Source: Phoenix dactylifera
Taxonomy: Eukaryota > Streptophyta > Magnoliopsida > Arecales > Arecaceae
DNA length: 64,000 bases
Direction: 5' to 3'
NCBI RefSeq assembly: GCF_009389715.1
Contig: NC_052400.1
Location: 20,119,674 to 20,183,673 of the forward strand
Shown: piece by piece, positions 1 to 12,900 of the stretch
Position numbering within the stretch: the stretch's first letter is position 1
Layout of the letters: each line of letters starts with the position of its first letter
Program-made: the position numbers and the translations under genes
The notes under the pieces: generated by a model
Told to the model about the DNA's origin: nothing
Databases searched by the model: none
Seen by the model: only the letters and a program-made list of their open reading frames with translations

Positions 1-1048
1 TTATAGAAAATTTGCCATGGTCCTCCGAAAGATAGGTAATCACCATCAAGGGCCAAGATTACTATAGGAGGGCCCAAGGTTCAGGTCTCAGGTCGGTTGC
101 ATGTCTTGGTGGTCAATCTTACACTTAATCCACCAAGCCCAGAAGTCGGATTATTTTAGAGGCATCCACGGGAATCTGGAGCATGAGATTTTACTTGAAA
201 CTGTGTCAAAATCATAAATTTGATGGCTTCAGAACAGCTTCAGAACAATCAAAATTGCCAAATCGTTATCAAAATGTAAGAACGCAGACCAATTAGCTTG
301 CTGCGACAAGGATAATCACAAGTCTAGCATGCAAGGAATAATTTGGCTAGAAGTAAAAAATGTACATTGAGCAGAGTCCACACTGTTACACCAGTGTTAG
401 TTTGCCATGTTTACAGAAACAGGCGTAAATATATTAGGTTTCTATAAATGCACATTGAGCTAAATATCTTACAGACACGATGAAAACTCAAATGTCTCCA
501 ATGCATATGGAGCTGTTCTTGTAAGTTCCTGCATAGCCTGGTTACATATAAACAGATAACCATTAGAAAACATCATGCTACAGGAGGCATATAACAATTG
601 CAAACACTATCAGACATAATAGCCAGGGGAGGAACAAGGGCACAAAATTAGACAAGAATATCTAATAAATGGTCTAACACCAAGAGAAACCCCGAAACAG
701 AAAGGTGTTTAAGATGAACTATTGATGAGTGATTTCTATTAAAATAAGAGATGCATACAAGATCAGCGGCACTAGGGAATGAACAAGCAATGAAACAAGC
801 ATCTGTGCTATTTTGGAAAAAGAAAAAGAAAAGTAATATGCAACTCTTCAGCTAAGGTCTTGGTGAATGGGAACCCACATGATGGATTTTAAAGTCATCG
901 AATTTGTTCCTTCGGTCATCTATGCTTCCTAAGATTTTAGGGGATTCAAACAATAAATTAGAAACATGGATTCCCCATCTCCTCCTGTGTCAGCTTATAA
1001 TTTATTGCAAGCATTGAAAACACAACCTTTTCACTCAGTACTCATACC
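1..1048. other. Intergenic / 3' flank of the KAE1 gene
   Basis: No coding region is supported here. The right-hand part is presumably the 3' untranslated region of the leftward KAE1-type gene, because its stop codon lies at 1049-1051. The rest is AT-rich unique-looking sequence with no recognisable repeat ends or RNA gene. Confidence 0.5.
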
Positions 1049-3394
1049 TTAATAGTCTAATTTCTCTGGAATCTGATCTGACTCTCCACCCGCATTATCT
1101 ATTTTCAGCATACATTTTTCTCTCCAAATTGCTTGCACTTCATCAGTTCGGAATCTCTGGGTAAATGTTGATTCCTCCAAGGGGGTGGTCACACCATGGG
1201 CAAATGCAAGGAGACCAGTATATGCTATCATTGCCCCATTATCAACACAGTACCTATCATCAGTTGCAAAAAGCCTACAACCCCTCTCTGAGCACATTGT
1301 CCTCATCATCTCTTGCAATCGTTCATTGCATCCAACACCACCAACAATGAGAACATCGTTCTTATCACAATGTGCCATTGCACGTTCGGTGATTTCAACA
1401 AGCATAGCAAACACTGTTTCCTGGAACATCACACATAAAAATAGAAATCAGTCACCAACTACTATTTATAAAATTAGTCAAAAGTAAGCTGCAATCCGGT
1501 GCATCTGAGTGTATAAGAAACATACCTGTAAGGAGTAACAAAGATCCGCAGGTGTGCATTCATTGTTTTTAAGCTTCTCAGCAGCAGTAGCTTCTATATA
1601 ACTCAATATCCCACTAAATGAAACATCCATTCCTTTGACAACATAAGGAAGATCTATAAATTTTTCTCCTTTCTTCGCAAGCTGAATCGGAGGAACACCA
1701 CTATCAGACAATTTATCAATTATCATATGATACATTAAAAGAAGATTAATATGTCACCAGTGAAGAACTTAAGAAAATGATTTTATGGGAAAAAATAAGG
1801 TGGTAGGACGCTTTGAAATCAGGAGAAAATTATTGAACTGAACAACAGGCCTGTGTAGATTGCAGTATCATCTGAACAAAAGAACTGGCAAGAACTTCAC
1901 GAAGAAAGGACCAACATTAGCAATCTTTTTAGAAAAATGCCGCACATCCAGAAGAACGTCCTCGAGAGAATTTCAGAGTATCACTTGTTTCTGAGAAAAT
2001 TTAAATAGACTGTTTGCCCTTTTCAGATATTCACAACCGAGAGGTACATAATTCTATTACATGCAGAGTGTTAAAGGATACTAGTGCATAACAGGCATCT
2101 AATTATTCTTAACTCGTGAAAATTGACAGAACCTGCTTCAGAAATTCTATTGCAAATGCTACCTAGGTGATTGAGCCATTTAACTAATAGATGGATAACT
2201 TTAAAGAGCTAAAGAAGGAAGGAAAGATAAATGAGGAGGTCTGGGCTGCAGATACGGAGTTCGGCAAAGGCACTCTTCAGGTGACAAAACAGACATATCG
2301 CCACCTTTTCTTTTTCTATCCCTCGCCGCCGCCGCCACCCCCCCGCCCCTCGCTGCGGGCGCGGGCGGAACGCTAGGTGATATAATACTGATTATCATAA
2401 GACAGGTTAAAATAAAGATCTAATGTAATCTAAACAATATTATAATATATTTGATGTTAATATTATTGAACAATGACTAATCATGATATCGCCATCTGTA
2501 TGTTATAATGCCGAAACCAAAAGTCACCAATAAAATGATACAAGCATCAATAGAATTAGCATGACCATCATTCTTCGTGGTAAGCAGTCAAATCAAAATA
2601 GCGATGGAACTCAAATTTAGAGGAAATATTGGTGGATCCGATAAAATAAGAGCTTATGGGTCTTCTTCAATTATATATGCCAAATATCTACCTTGGTCTT
2701 ATTATGGATATGGATTGTGAGGGAGATCGAGGTTTCTAAGAATCGGATTAAATACGGTGAATGAATGGAGATGAATGAGGCATCCAATTCAGGAAAAATT
2801 TCGGAAAAGAGATGAGGAGAAAGGAAAGCAGCAAACCTGTTCGATGTTATACCCAGGGCTGGGATCGTTGGAAAGGGTGAGGACCCTGGCGAAGCGGTCG
2901 AGGCAGTTGCCGACGGCGATGTCGATGGTCTCCCCGAAGATGCGGTACCGGCCCTCGCTGTAGGCGATGACCTGGGTGTTCCCCCCGCTGACGTAGAGAA
3001 CGACGGGGTCTTGAGCGCCGGTGACGACGCGGCCCATCTCGATGTGGGCGACGCAGTGGTTGACGGCGACGATGGGCTTGCGCCAGAGCTGGGAGAGGAC
3101 GCGGACGGCGAGGGCGGAGACCTGGAGGGGGGCGCCCATGCCGGGGCCCTTGGTGTAGCAGAGGCAGTCGATGTCGGCGGGGGAGAGGCCGGCGGCGTCG
3201 AGGGCGGAGCGGAGGAGGGGAAGGAGGTGGCGGAGGTGGTGGTGGGCGGTCTCGCGGGGAAGGAAGCCCTGGCCCGGCGGGGTGATGTACGTGTGCCGGG
3301 GGTTGGAAAGGATGGTGCCGTCTAGGGTTACGATGCCCACCCCAATCTTGTTCGCCGACCCCTCGAACCCCACCGCGATTAGCCTCTCCTTCAT
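1049..3394 (-). CDS. OSGEP: tRNA N6-adenosine threonylcarbamoyltransferase, KAE1/OSGEP type (3 exons)
   Basis: The coding exons on the minus strand are 3394-2837, 1681-1526 and 1420-1049. They join in frame at GT-AG junctions to give 361 residues. KAE1/OSGEP is the catalytic subunit of the KEOPS complex, which puts the threonylcarbamoyl group on A37 of ANN-decoding tRNAs. Seen in the protein: the HCVAH metal-binding pair (H113, H117), SGGNTQ (136-141), GGVGCNE (265-271) and the metal-ligand aspartate in DNGAM (D298). It lacks an organelle-targeting extension. The start at 3394 places the family-typical [16 protein letters not shown] at the N-terminus; an upstream in-frame extension to 3493 exists but looks like leader sequence. 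Length is close to the usual ~350 residues of the cytosolic form, so I infer the cytosolic/nuclear copy and not the mitochondrial one. Intron 1 is about 1.15 kb. Exon 1 is much more GC-rich than the other exons, as is common in monocot genes. Confidence 0.93.
1682..2836 (-). other. Intron 1 of the KAE1-type gene, with a short GC island
   Basis: The intron lies between exons 1 and 2. It is AT-rich except for a GC-dense block at about 2320-2376 that contains CCG/CCCC runs and a GCGGGCGCGGGCG stretch. It carries no supported coding sequence. The GC block stands out sharply from its surroundings and may be an inserted fragment or a repeat remnant. Confidence 0.5.
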
Positions 3395-5820
3395 CTTTTC
3401 TCTATCACTCGCTTCTGAATCCAAGAAGATGGGAGAGAGAAGGGATGGAGGCGGGAAACGGAGGAATGGGGATCGAGAAGAGGGAATGGCCAATGGGGTT
3501 TAGGGTAGAAGGGTGATTTTGGAGATCTTGGGACGAGGAGTAGCTTTAAGCTAACGTCGGTAAATCATGTGCCGGTTTTCGTTCAGCGTCATTACTGTCG
3601 CTCCACGCAAAAATGCATTAAAAGTTTTGGTAGAATGAAAATGAAGCCCTCCAATGCATTCTAAACCCCCTGTAGCCAAGATATTCACCAGTGACTTGGA
3701 GAACTTTTTAAACAATTGCAAAGCCAAGATATGCTAGAATTCACCTTTGTTCATCAAAACTAAATCTGTTTGGTGGAAAATAGGTGAAATTCGTGAACTT
3801 AAAACTTGCTTATCAACCAATTTAAACCAATCTATCACCATAGTCTACATTGAAAAATCTAATTTGCTTGCTAAAGATGTAAGCACAATGAATGAAACCT
3901 GATTAGTAGTAAACTAGTTCATTAGACAAACCATGACTAAAAGAATCTCACTGAGTTTGTAGATGTTCAAGATACAAATTAATGAACTAGATTCATCCGA
4001 ACCCTATGTTTAACTTCAGTAAGCTAGCTGAGTTGTACTAATAAATAGTTCGAGCGAGTATAGAGATAGATACAGACCAATATGAGCCGATATATGTGAT
4101 ATCATCGTAGATCAATATAGGTACATACCACCAACTTTATGCAAGTAACTATGAAGCGTGATAGTAGTATATTGGACAATATGGAGCAACATGCAAATAC
4201 ATGATTAAGCTTCAATAAAGAGTGAATTTAATCTGCTAACTCCATAATAAAAATCTTAACATTAATAATTGATAGCATTCTTTGGCCTTCAACATTTCTT
4301 TTGGATGAAAACGCATGGAAACGTATGCATCTAATAGATGAAAAGGATGTTGAAGGAAAGAATACACTTCAGTTCAAGAGAGGGAAACCACGTTTAGAAG
4401 ATTAAAGGAAAAAAATGCAAATGTTTGACAAGTGATGTAGACAACTTGGAGAGAGCCAAAAAAACAAAACCAAGACAAAGAAGAAATGGAAGAATATATG
4501 AATAGTGGTTGATGACATCTTACACTCTTTAAATTATTTTTGATTGTGGTTGATGACGAGATGATGAAGATGTTTAAACTTTAATTATGGATAGCTTGCG
4601 AGGACACAGCACACCTTAATATCATCTATTGCAGGGTCCAAAGCAAAATCTTTCATAATGCATACTTTAGGTCCAAAGTGATGCCATTTATATGTCACTT
4701 GGTTGGTATTTTATGTGTTTGACATAGCTACATTTGATGTCATGGATATAAAATAATCGAATCAGAAGCAAGTAACATAATTAATGGATGTTAGTATGCT
4801 GCAATCAAATTGGTGTTACAAGGCTTCCATGGATTAGCCCCTTGGCTACGGTGTTGACCCCACTTTCTACGTGAAGAGCACGAGTTTGGCTCACTGAAAA
4901 GAGTTCAATGACCGTAAACGAACGCATTAAATTCTCATCTCTGTTTCCGGCAAAGAATGGGCAAAATGCTGGAAAGATGGGAAACACAGGGAAAAGGAAA
5001 AAGCTGGTCAAAGTTTTAATACGATAGATGAAGGCCAACAAATGGGCCACGGTCCACTCCTCTAGAAGGCTGACCAAGAGGCAGATAACCAAGCCCCGCA
5101 AGTCCACTTATTCCGGGTCAGTCGTAAACCCAGGTATGGAAGGAAGGAGGTTCCTGCCCGTTAGCCCTAAACGGGTCTATATGAGAGGAGGGCTTATCTA
5201 CCATCCTGTCTCTCCAATACAAAATACATGTCCAAGAGCAATTAATCCGAGATAAGCTCGGTGCATGTGGAGTCTCGGGACAAAAGCAATATCTCCCCTA
5301 ATATTATGCCAACATGAAAGATTACAACAGTGACTTTCCATGACAAAATTAGGCCCCTTTCTCAATCACGATTTCTGAGGTCTCATGCTAATGTATGTTT
5401 TGTCCAACATGGTTATTTATCGAAAAAAATTTGGATGCTTAAACAGAACTTAAAAACATAAATAATGCTTTTCGACTAATTTTTTTGGATGAGGCCTTCG
5501 TTTGTTATATAATCCATAACTAAGGCCTATAATTTTACATGTTCTCGAGCATCTAGAAATGGCCATTAATTCTTAGTCCGTCATATTGATTTTTATATTT
5601 TTTTTACAATATTTGCTATATTGAAATAATAGTATTTTAATTTAAATGTTGGTTCCGGTTAAAAAAGAAAAATATTCTAAAAAGATGAGGGGCCACCATT
5701 ACATGTTATTACTTCATAGGCTCTAATCAAAGCTCAGTTTGAAAAACAACAATAAACAACAATTTCGAGGGTCTTTATTTTTGGGGGATATTTAGAGTTT
5801 TCAGTATATTGATATCGTTG
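3395..5820. other. Intergenic region without recognised genes
   Basis: It holds the upstream flank of the KAE1-type gene followed by AT-rich sequence. Short open frames at 4805-5255 have no recognisable protein features. The stretch around 5150-5300 is somewhat GC-richer and may be LTR-derived, but I cannot find its ends. Confidence 0.4.
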
Positions 5821-5824
5821 CTAC

Positions 5825-6110
5825 TAGAATCTGAGTTGAAATCGGTCTCCAACCAAAGTATGCTGAGGTCGGCTGGAACTAGGTACATCGAGGTTGGCTG
5901 GAATTGAGGAAGAAGGTGGAATTGACCTACAAAGAAGTTTACTTGCCAAAAAGTTTTCCGTCGAGGGACTCTCCGATGCTTAAGTCAAAGATTTAGAGTA
6001 ACAAAGAGAATGAATGTAGAGGAGCGTAATATTACTCATCGAAGGTCTCTTAGTTATATCTCTATATAGGATGAGTGTAGTGTCCGTTACCTGATTTATC
6101 GAAAAGTGTC
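5825..6110. repeat. Degenerate LTR-like remnant related to the 51-52.5 kb element
   Basis: The stretch contains an ordered set of words (GAAGTTTACTTGCC, then GACTCTCCGATGC, then TAAGTCAAAG, then a TATATAGGA box). The same order occurs in the LTRs at about 51050-51240 and 52080-52260. Divergence is high and the ends are not defined, so this is probably an old solo LTR or LTR fragment of the same superfamily. Confidence 0.45.
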
Positions 6111-6825
6111 GTAACCGCACTATAATAGCTAATCGTACATTAACAGCATGATAACATCTTTCCATAATTGACATACAGATGATTGTGTAGATCATGTCTT
6201 TACCGTTGTATTGGTGTAACCGTTGCCAAAACCATAATTGTGGTTCATTGATGTCTTTTAGCGTTGCTCTTGGGCACGACCGACCAGAATGGCACGCCGG
6301 TCACTACCAAGGTCATTCACTTCGATCAAGACTTAGGCCAAATAGGTCGGAACAACCCAAGGTTAGGATGACCAATATTCTCTCTATTATATATATTTCA
6401 TGCAACATTGCTTACTATTGTTATATTTATGTTCTAATTTCAAGTCCAGCTTGGCTCAAAGAAAGATAAATCTATAATTATCAAAGACTATAGCCCCGTT
6501 CAAGAGAAAACACTTTTGGATGAAAAAAGATATACGGTAAAAATTTCGAAAAACTATTTTAGCTTTTCCTAGAAAGCTAAAAATAGTTTTTTGGAAGAAG
6601 CTCCATTTTGAAGCTTTTCGAAAAAGTTGTTTTGAGCTTTGTCGGAAAACTATTTTTTTGACCAAAATATCCATACTAAAATATAACAATTACATACTTT
6701 GTTCCTTTTATAAACCTAAAAATCTCCTGAAGCCCTAACAAAGAACTCTAGTCGTGGATCAGACTCCCTTCCGTGCAAGAAAAGGTATTCTTGTTTCCTA
6801 TTTTTGTATGTACTTGAATCACATT

Positions 6826-7165
6826 ATATCATAATATATTAATATGTTATGTTAAATAATTTAATATCATGTTATATTATGAAAAATTAATTTATGCTAA
6901 TAATTATAATATTTTATACCTTTATTATTATATTATACATAAACATAATATTATATTACATTATATTATAATACATTAATATGTTATGTTAAATAATTTA
7001 ATATTATGTTATATAATGAAAAATTAACGTACACTAATAATTATAATATTTTGTACCTTTATTATTGTATTATATTATAAATATAATATTATATTACGTT
7101 ATATCATAATATATTGATATGTTATGTTAAATAATTTAATATTATATTAAATTATTATGCTATAT
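6826..7165. repeat. AT-rich tandem repeat, period about 138 bp, about 2.4 copies
   Basis: The word ATATGTTATGTTAAATAA recurs at about 6842, 6980 and 7117, giving periods of 138 and 137. The intervening sequence (ATAATTATAATATTTT then ACCTTTATTATT) is also repeated. The block is nearly pure A+T and lies in a wider AT-rich zone at 6800-7330. It has the character of a small satellite or minisatellite array. Confidence 0.8.
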
Positions 7166-7169
7166 TATA

Positions 7170-9946
7170 TAATGTTATATTACTATATTATAATAATATT
7201 ATATTATATTATAGTAATATTATACTATTTCATATATTTATTTATTAATATATGTTATATTTTACTATGCTTTATTATATAATACTATGCAATGTCCTTA
7301 TGATAATTTTATCATACAAAAGTATTTTCTTATTTTATTTACCAAATACATATTAAAATATCATAATACTTTAGAAATACAGTTATCAAACAGAAAATAC
7401 TTTTTATACAAGTTTTATTTTTAGCGGTTTTATTTTCAAAAGCTCTACCGCTATCATACTTTTTAAAAGGGAGCACGGCACATGACCAAACGCTACCTCT
7501 ACATCAATTCTCACGCTTTCATGATGTTGAAAAACAATGCCATATTCTGTAAGTTTGCATCCATGTATTGGCACCATGATTCTTTCCTAAAACGTGCCAC
7601 TTGTTTGTACACGGCATTGTACGTAAGAAAAAGGTTGGCCGCATATAACGTTGCGACGCGTGTACATGCGTGGTGATGGCTGCATATTGTATTTGAGCAG
7701 TGGCGTCGCCAAATAGACGTAACATATGGACAATATTAACCTCATCACCATGGAATCAGCAAAGAAAACAATTATAATTCTATACATTCACTTATTGTAC
7801 ATGCTGCGTAAGTTATTCGAGCAAGTCAACAATATACTACTTTTTATGGAAAATTAGTTTATTTTTTTTTGCAAGCTAACACAATAAGAGTTCTCAATGG
7901 CATTGATATTATGTGTAGTTAGTAGAGCGCACATGGCAACTTTAATATGTGTCCAAGCAAAATTTTCTTAAATTACACATAGAGTTTACGTCTATATTAT
8001 ATTTTTTAATTTTATTGAACATATGCATAGTAAATTTATATGTGCCATCTATTTTATTAAAATAAAAAAAAATCATGCATGGATGCCTCTTGTTTTGGCT
8101 CATATCTTGCGCACGTTAGTGCTAGTGTCACATTGCGCCTTCTAGGTTGAAAAAGGCTGCAAATAGGTCAATTTGGGGTCATCTCATGCTTCTAATCTAT
8201 AGCACACGATATTATTTGTTCCCTTGATTCATATCAATTGGATACTAGAGTTTATATCTAATCTAACCCATGGGCTGGTCCTTGATTCCAGACATGAACC
8301 TGACCCTTGGTTTTGTTGTTTGACAAATTGACCGGGCGTTCGTTCTAGACGCAGACTAAGTGTCGGTGAATTATTTTGACCCCACCAGCCTCTTGCAAGA
8401 CGGTCCATTCCATCATCCCACGTGTCGCCGGATTTAGGAACATGCTTCATGCTTTCCTCAAACCACTTCGCCGTCGGCGACTCGGTTTGAACCCCCGGGA
8501 GCTCGTGAATCGCACCGCGCGGACCCACAACTCAGACGCGTATGGTGGGGCCTTGAACTCCCATTCCCCAACGAAACCTCCCGGCAATCTAAAAAGCCTT
8601 AGCAAATCCCAAAACTGGACGGAATTTATTGGATGGATCCATATCAGGATACACTATCAGATAAGACGAGCCTCGTTTGCACTATCAGATAAGATAAGAT
8701 TACCTGTTTTTCCACCATTATGGGGCATTTTGGCTTTTGATTCTGTAGATAATTATCATCCAAAACTAGTGCAAATTGCTAATGTACCAACTAATAAATA
8801 AATAAATAGGAGAGAGACCTTTCCAAATGGGCGTTCTCGTCTCCGATGAGAAAATATTATGTGTATCAACTCGTAACATTTTACCGCTCTTTCGACTTCC
8901 TCTCAACTGCTGTCAAAGCCGAGGGACAGCGCGCACATGGGATGATGACGATGGAAGGCACAATGTGTGCTTATTAAAAATTAGAGGACGATTTCAACTT
9001 ATCAATTATTCAAGGCAGAAGAATCTGATACCGCTAGTTTCGCAGATCGGGTTATCATTTCCCTCTAGAACATTGTAGAAAAGAGGTTCGCGGTTCACCC
9101 TACCGGCCCAACCCTGGGTGCCACACTGCCGCCTCATGCAAGATACCAAAATGCCTTGCCAGTCCGCTAAAATTACCAAAATACCTTGCCAGTCCGTGAT
9201 CTCCTTTCAAAATTCCAAGCTGGCGGCTTCGTCCTATTTTTACTTGACTTTTGTCTGCGTCCAGACCGTGCGATCGTTGTCTCGCACGTGACATTGAAAC
9301 ACTTTGTTAGTTGGGCGGAAGTTTCACGCGCCCACCGAAGAGCTCCGCCAAAAGAGACGGAACGATGGGAAAAATCCCAGCAAGGAGTTAAGTTTTCTTC
9401 TGTTCCTTTAACGGTGCCTGACGCCAGCCATAACTGCCGTTTAAGCGCATCGGCACGATGGCGTCTCCGTAGATTCTTCGAATGATAAGGCCCATTTAGA
9501 ACATGTCCAATGGCATTAAATGAAAGTCTTTATTTAGGGTACGTGGCTCAATTAAATAGTGACGCGTGGCAAAAGGCGTCCGTGGAGAATATTCCGTTAT
9601 AACAGCAATACGGTAATTTACTGGAAAGCATAGGATATTTTAGAATGGAAACCTTTTACTCCTACGCTATCGGAGAAAGCCCGTCCCCTCCCTTCGCTGC
9701 GTCGAACCATTCCTTTTTCTCGAACTCCCATTTTCTTCCTTCCTTCTCCTCCTACCCCTCCCGGTCGCCATCAAACGAACGTCAAAAACCGGAGTTTCGT
9801 GGAGAAGAGAGAAAGAAAGGCGCCGCCGGTTTGGTTCTCTGACTTCTTCTCCTATTAATAAGGTCTCTCCAAGAACCTCTCCAAAGTAACTCCTCTCTTC
9901 CCTTGTTCAACGACGAAATCCTTCGCTCTCTTTGCTCTTGTTTTTG
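7170..9946. other. Intergenic region upstream of the phosphofructokinase gene
   Basis: I found no gene that can be defended. Open frames at 8229-8801 and 8827-9485 are not recognisable proteins and have no convincing splice structure. The last 300 bases before the phosphofructokinase start are pyrimidine-rich (TTCCTTCCTTCTCC type) and are probably the promoter and 5' untranslated region. Confidence 0.4.
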
Positions 9947-12900
9947 ATGGAATCCGTGCCTAATCCCACGCCGGTACCTCAGAAGCTCCAAGTGGAATCC
10001 AACGGGACCATACCCAAGTCGAACCACCTCTTTGATCTAAGGAATTCTCTTTCTTCCGTCAAGGTCCCGAGCCTGAACGGCGATCTGAAGCTCCAATTTC
10101 GGAGGAAGATGGGGTCGGAGAGCAAAACCAATCCGAAAATCGTCCATGGAGAAGCCGGATACGTTCTTGAAGATGTTCCGCACCTCACGGATTATATTCC
10201 GGATCTCCCTGTAAGTTTTTTTTAAAATTTTCCCTCTCTCTCTCGTTCTCTTCGTGTTTTTTTTTAAACTTTTGAAATCGAAGAGATCGGTCGGTTTTTT
10301 GTTTCGTTGCATGGCTTCTTGATGAAGTTGTTCTTTTTTTTTTTTTGGTATCTGGGGGATTTCTTTAAGATGATGGCTTGGGATTTTTAGCGGGAAGAAA
10401 AGGTTTCGGAGTGATTGTTCTTGATATTATCATGGTTCTTCTTCTTTTTTTGGTAAAAAATGGAATTCTTGTTTTCGAACTTTATGGGAAAATACTCGGC
10501 TTTCGGAATGGTATTTGAGCTCTGTAGCGTTATTCTTGTGCTTTGATATGTTTCTTACCGTTATATGTGTGGGCCTCTTTGTATCATGGACTGGTTATGA
10601 AGTAAAATAGAACTAAATTGGTGATTAGTTGAGCTAAAAGAAATTAAAATTACTCACTGAAATCTTGACTTAAATTGGTTACGGGAGAGATTGTTTTTCT
10701 CCTTAATTTAATACTGTCACTCCTGTTTAGAGGATTGAATTGCCTATAGTTGAGCATAATAATTTTCATGGCTTCTCTATAACTCATTTACTGATTCAAG
10801 TTTATTTGAAGAAACATTGGCTCATTTTTGTCTTTTATTTCTGTTTAAATTTCTGCAGAGCTATCCCAATCCGCTGCAAGATAATCCAGCATACTCAGTT
10901 GTGAAGTATGTCTTTCAATTCGTTTTTGATTCTAGAATTTTCTTAGATATTTATAAATTATAGGTACTATATTTAGTTTTGTCAATAGTATCAGTCACTA
11001 AAATATTATATTTTGTCTTGCCAGGCAGTTTTTTGTGAATCGGGATGACACTGTTAAACAGAAGGTAAGTTATTTATGGTTGTTATATAGGTTAAAATTT
11101 GATTGTATAGTTATAAATTATGACCTAAAACTGTGGTTCTGGTTCTATGAATTGTAAGGACGCACATGGTGTTTCAAAAATCGAAACTCAAATCAGTGAC
11201 TTTGCTAATTGAGAATTTACTTATTTACTCATCTTCTGTTCTGTAGATTGTGGTTCATAAGACAAGCCCCAGAGGAACCCATTTTCGACGTTCTGGGCCC
11301 CGTCAAAGGGTAGGTTGTGTGCTCCATGTATGCATGAAGTGATGATGAATTCCATCTATATATAAATTGATGGGCAGAATTGTTTTTTTTCCTCAGGTGT
11401 ATTTCGAGTCAGATGAGGTGCACGCATGCATCGTGACATGTGGAGGCCTGTGCCCTGGGCTTAACACAGTGATAAGAGAAATAGTATGCGGCTTGTCGCA
11501 CATGTATGGTGTCACCAAAATCCTTGGCATAGAGGTGAGGACTGCACTATTGAAGCTTTTAACCAAAAAATTTTCGATTAGATATAACAATCTGTGCATG
11601 AAGGATACATATTTTTCGGCTTTTGGTCTTTACTTATTTATTGGTTCTGTTGACGAAGGTACTCATTATGTTAGGATAGGGACTAACCTGTTTTTAGTTC
11701 CTGTCAGCCTCACATGTCATTTGTTTTGGTTTTTATGATGTTATGTGAGAACATCAATAATTGTGTATCATGGTGACATAGGGAAATATATTCAGGTAGT
11801 GACATTGTAACATATTATTATATGTCTATGATATCAGGGGTGATAAAAACATGTAGATAAGTTTAAATTGCGCCAGTATTCATGTAAAAAGATCCAACTC
11901 CCCCAGACTGTGATAGGGGAATAACTAGTTGGCTTATCAATTTTGAAATGCATATTATGGCTTGTCACATTTATTTATTCTTTTTATGTAGTTTCTCAGT
12001 ACACTTCTACTTGCTTGATGTTTTAAAATTATATTTTCCCCTATGCATATGTCTATTTTAGGCTACCAAATCCAGTTTCGAGATCATGTAATTGGAAAAA
12101 TGTGCAGTGCCCAATGTCGCCATGTAATTTACCTGATGAGATTTTTAATTATGTAGGTAGTATGAGCTAAAGGCTCAGAATTGGAGCCTATGAATGGATT
12201 AAATGCTATCCCAACACACATTTCATCAATTGGATGTCGCTACTAAAAGTTTGTTGAAAATAAAAACTGATATAGAAATAATAAGGAAACAAGAAGCATT
12301 CTCGATGTTCTCATGCTCTTTGAGGCAAGTATCTTAGACTGTTTGGTTCTTTTCAAAGGAACAAAAGCCATCATCTCTCCTATAATTTACATGGGAATTG
12401 CAGCTTTCTTTACACTCTCGGTGAATTATATTATAAATTGCTGTTGGATCATCAACTAATTTGGAGAGTGGTATCAATAGGGTGGATACAGAGGTTTCTA
12501 TGCACGCAATACAATTACCTTGACACCCAAGACTGTCAATGATATTCACAAAAGGGGGGGCACCATCCTTGGCACATCACGAGGGGGTCATGATACTTCA
12601 AAGATAGTTGATAGCATTCAGGATCGTGGGATTAATCAGGTAAACATGATAATGTTGTTATGTTTCTTATTCTTGTGTTCTGTGTCATCATGATAAAGGA
12701 ACCAGCGCTCTTAATAAGACTATAACTAGAATTTCATATGTTGATTCTCTCATCCATAATTTGTTTTTCAGGTCTATATAATTGGAGGAGATGGAACTCA
12801 AAAGGGGGCTTCTGTGATTTTTGAGGTAAATTTTAAATTAGAAAGCAGAGAGTACTGCAATTATGTTGCCACACTTAAGATTTTGTCCGTTCAACTTTTT

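Noticed and set aside
3011-3503. Plus-strand open frames over the first KAE1 exon
   Set aside because: They are antisense shadows of a GC-rich coding exon. The minus-strand product is a clear family member.
8376-8801. Open frame of 141 residues upstream of phosphofructokinase
   Set aside because: It matches no family I know and has no supporting splice or leader structure. Chance is the simpler explanation.
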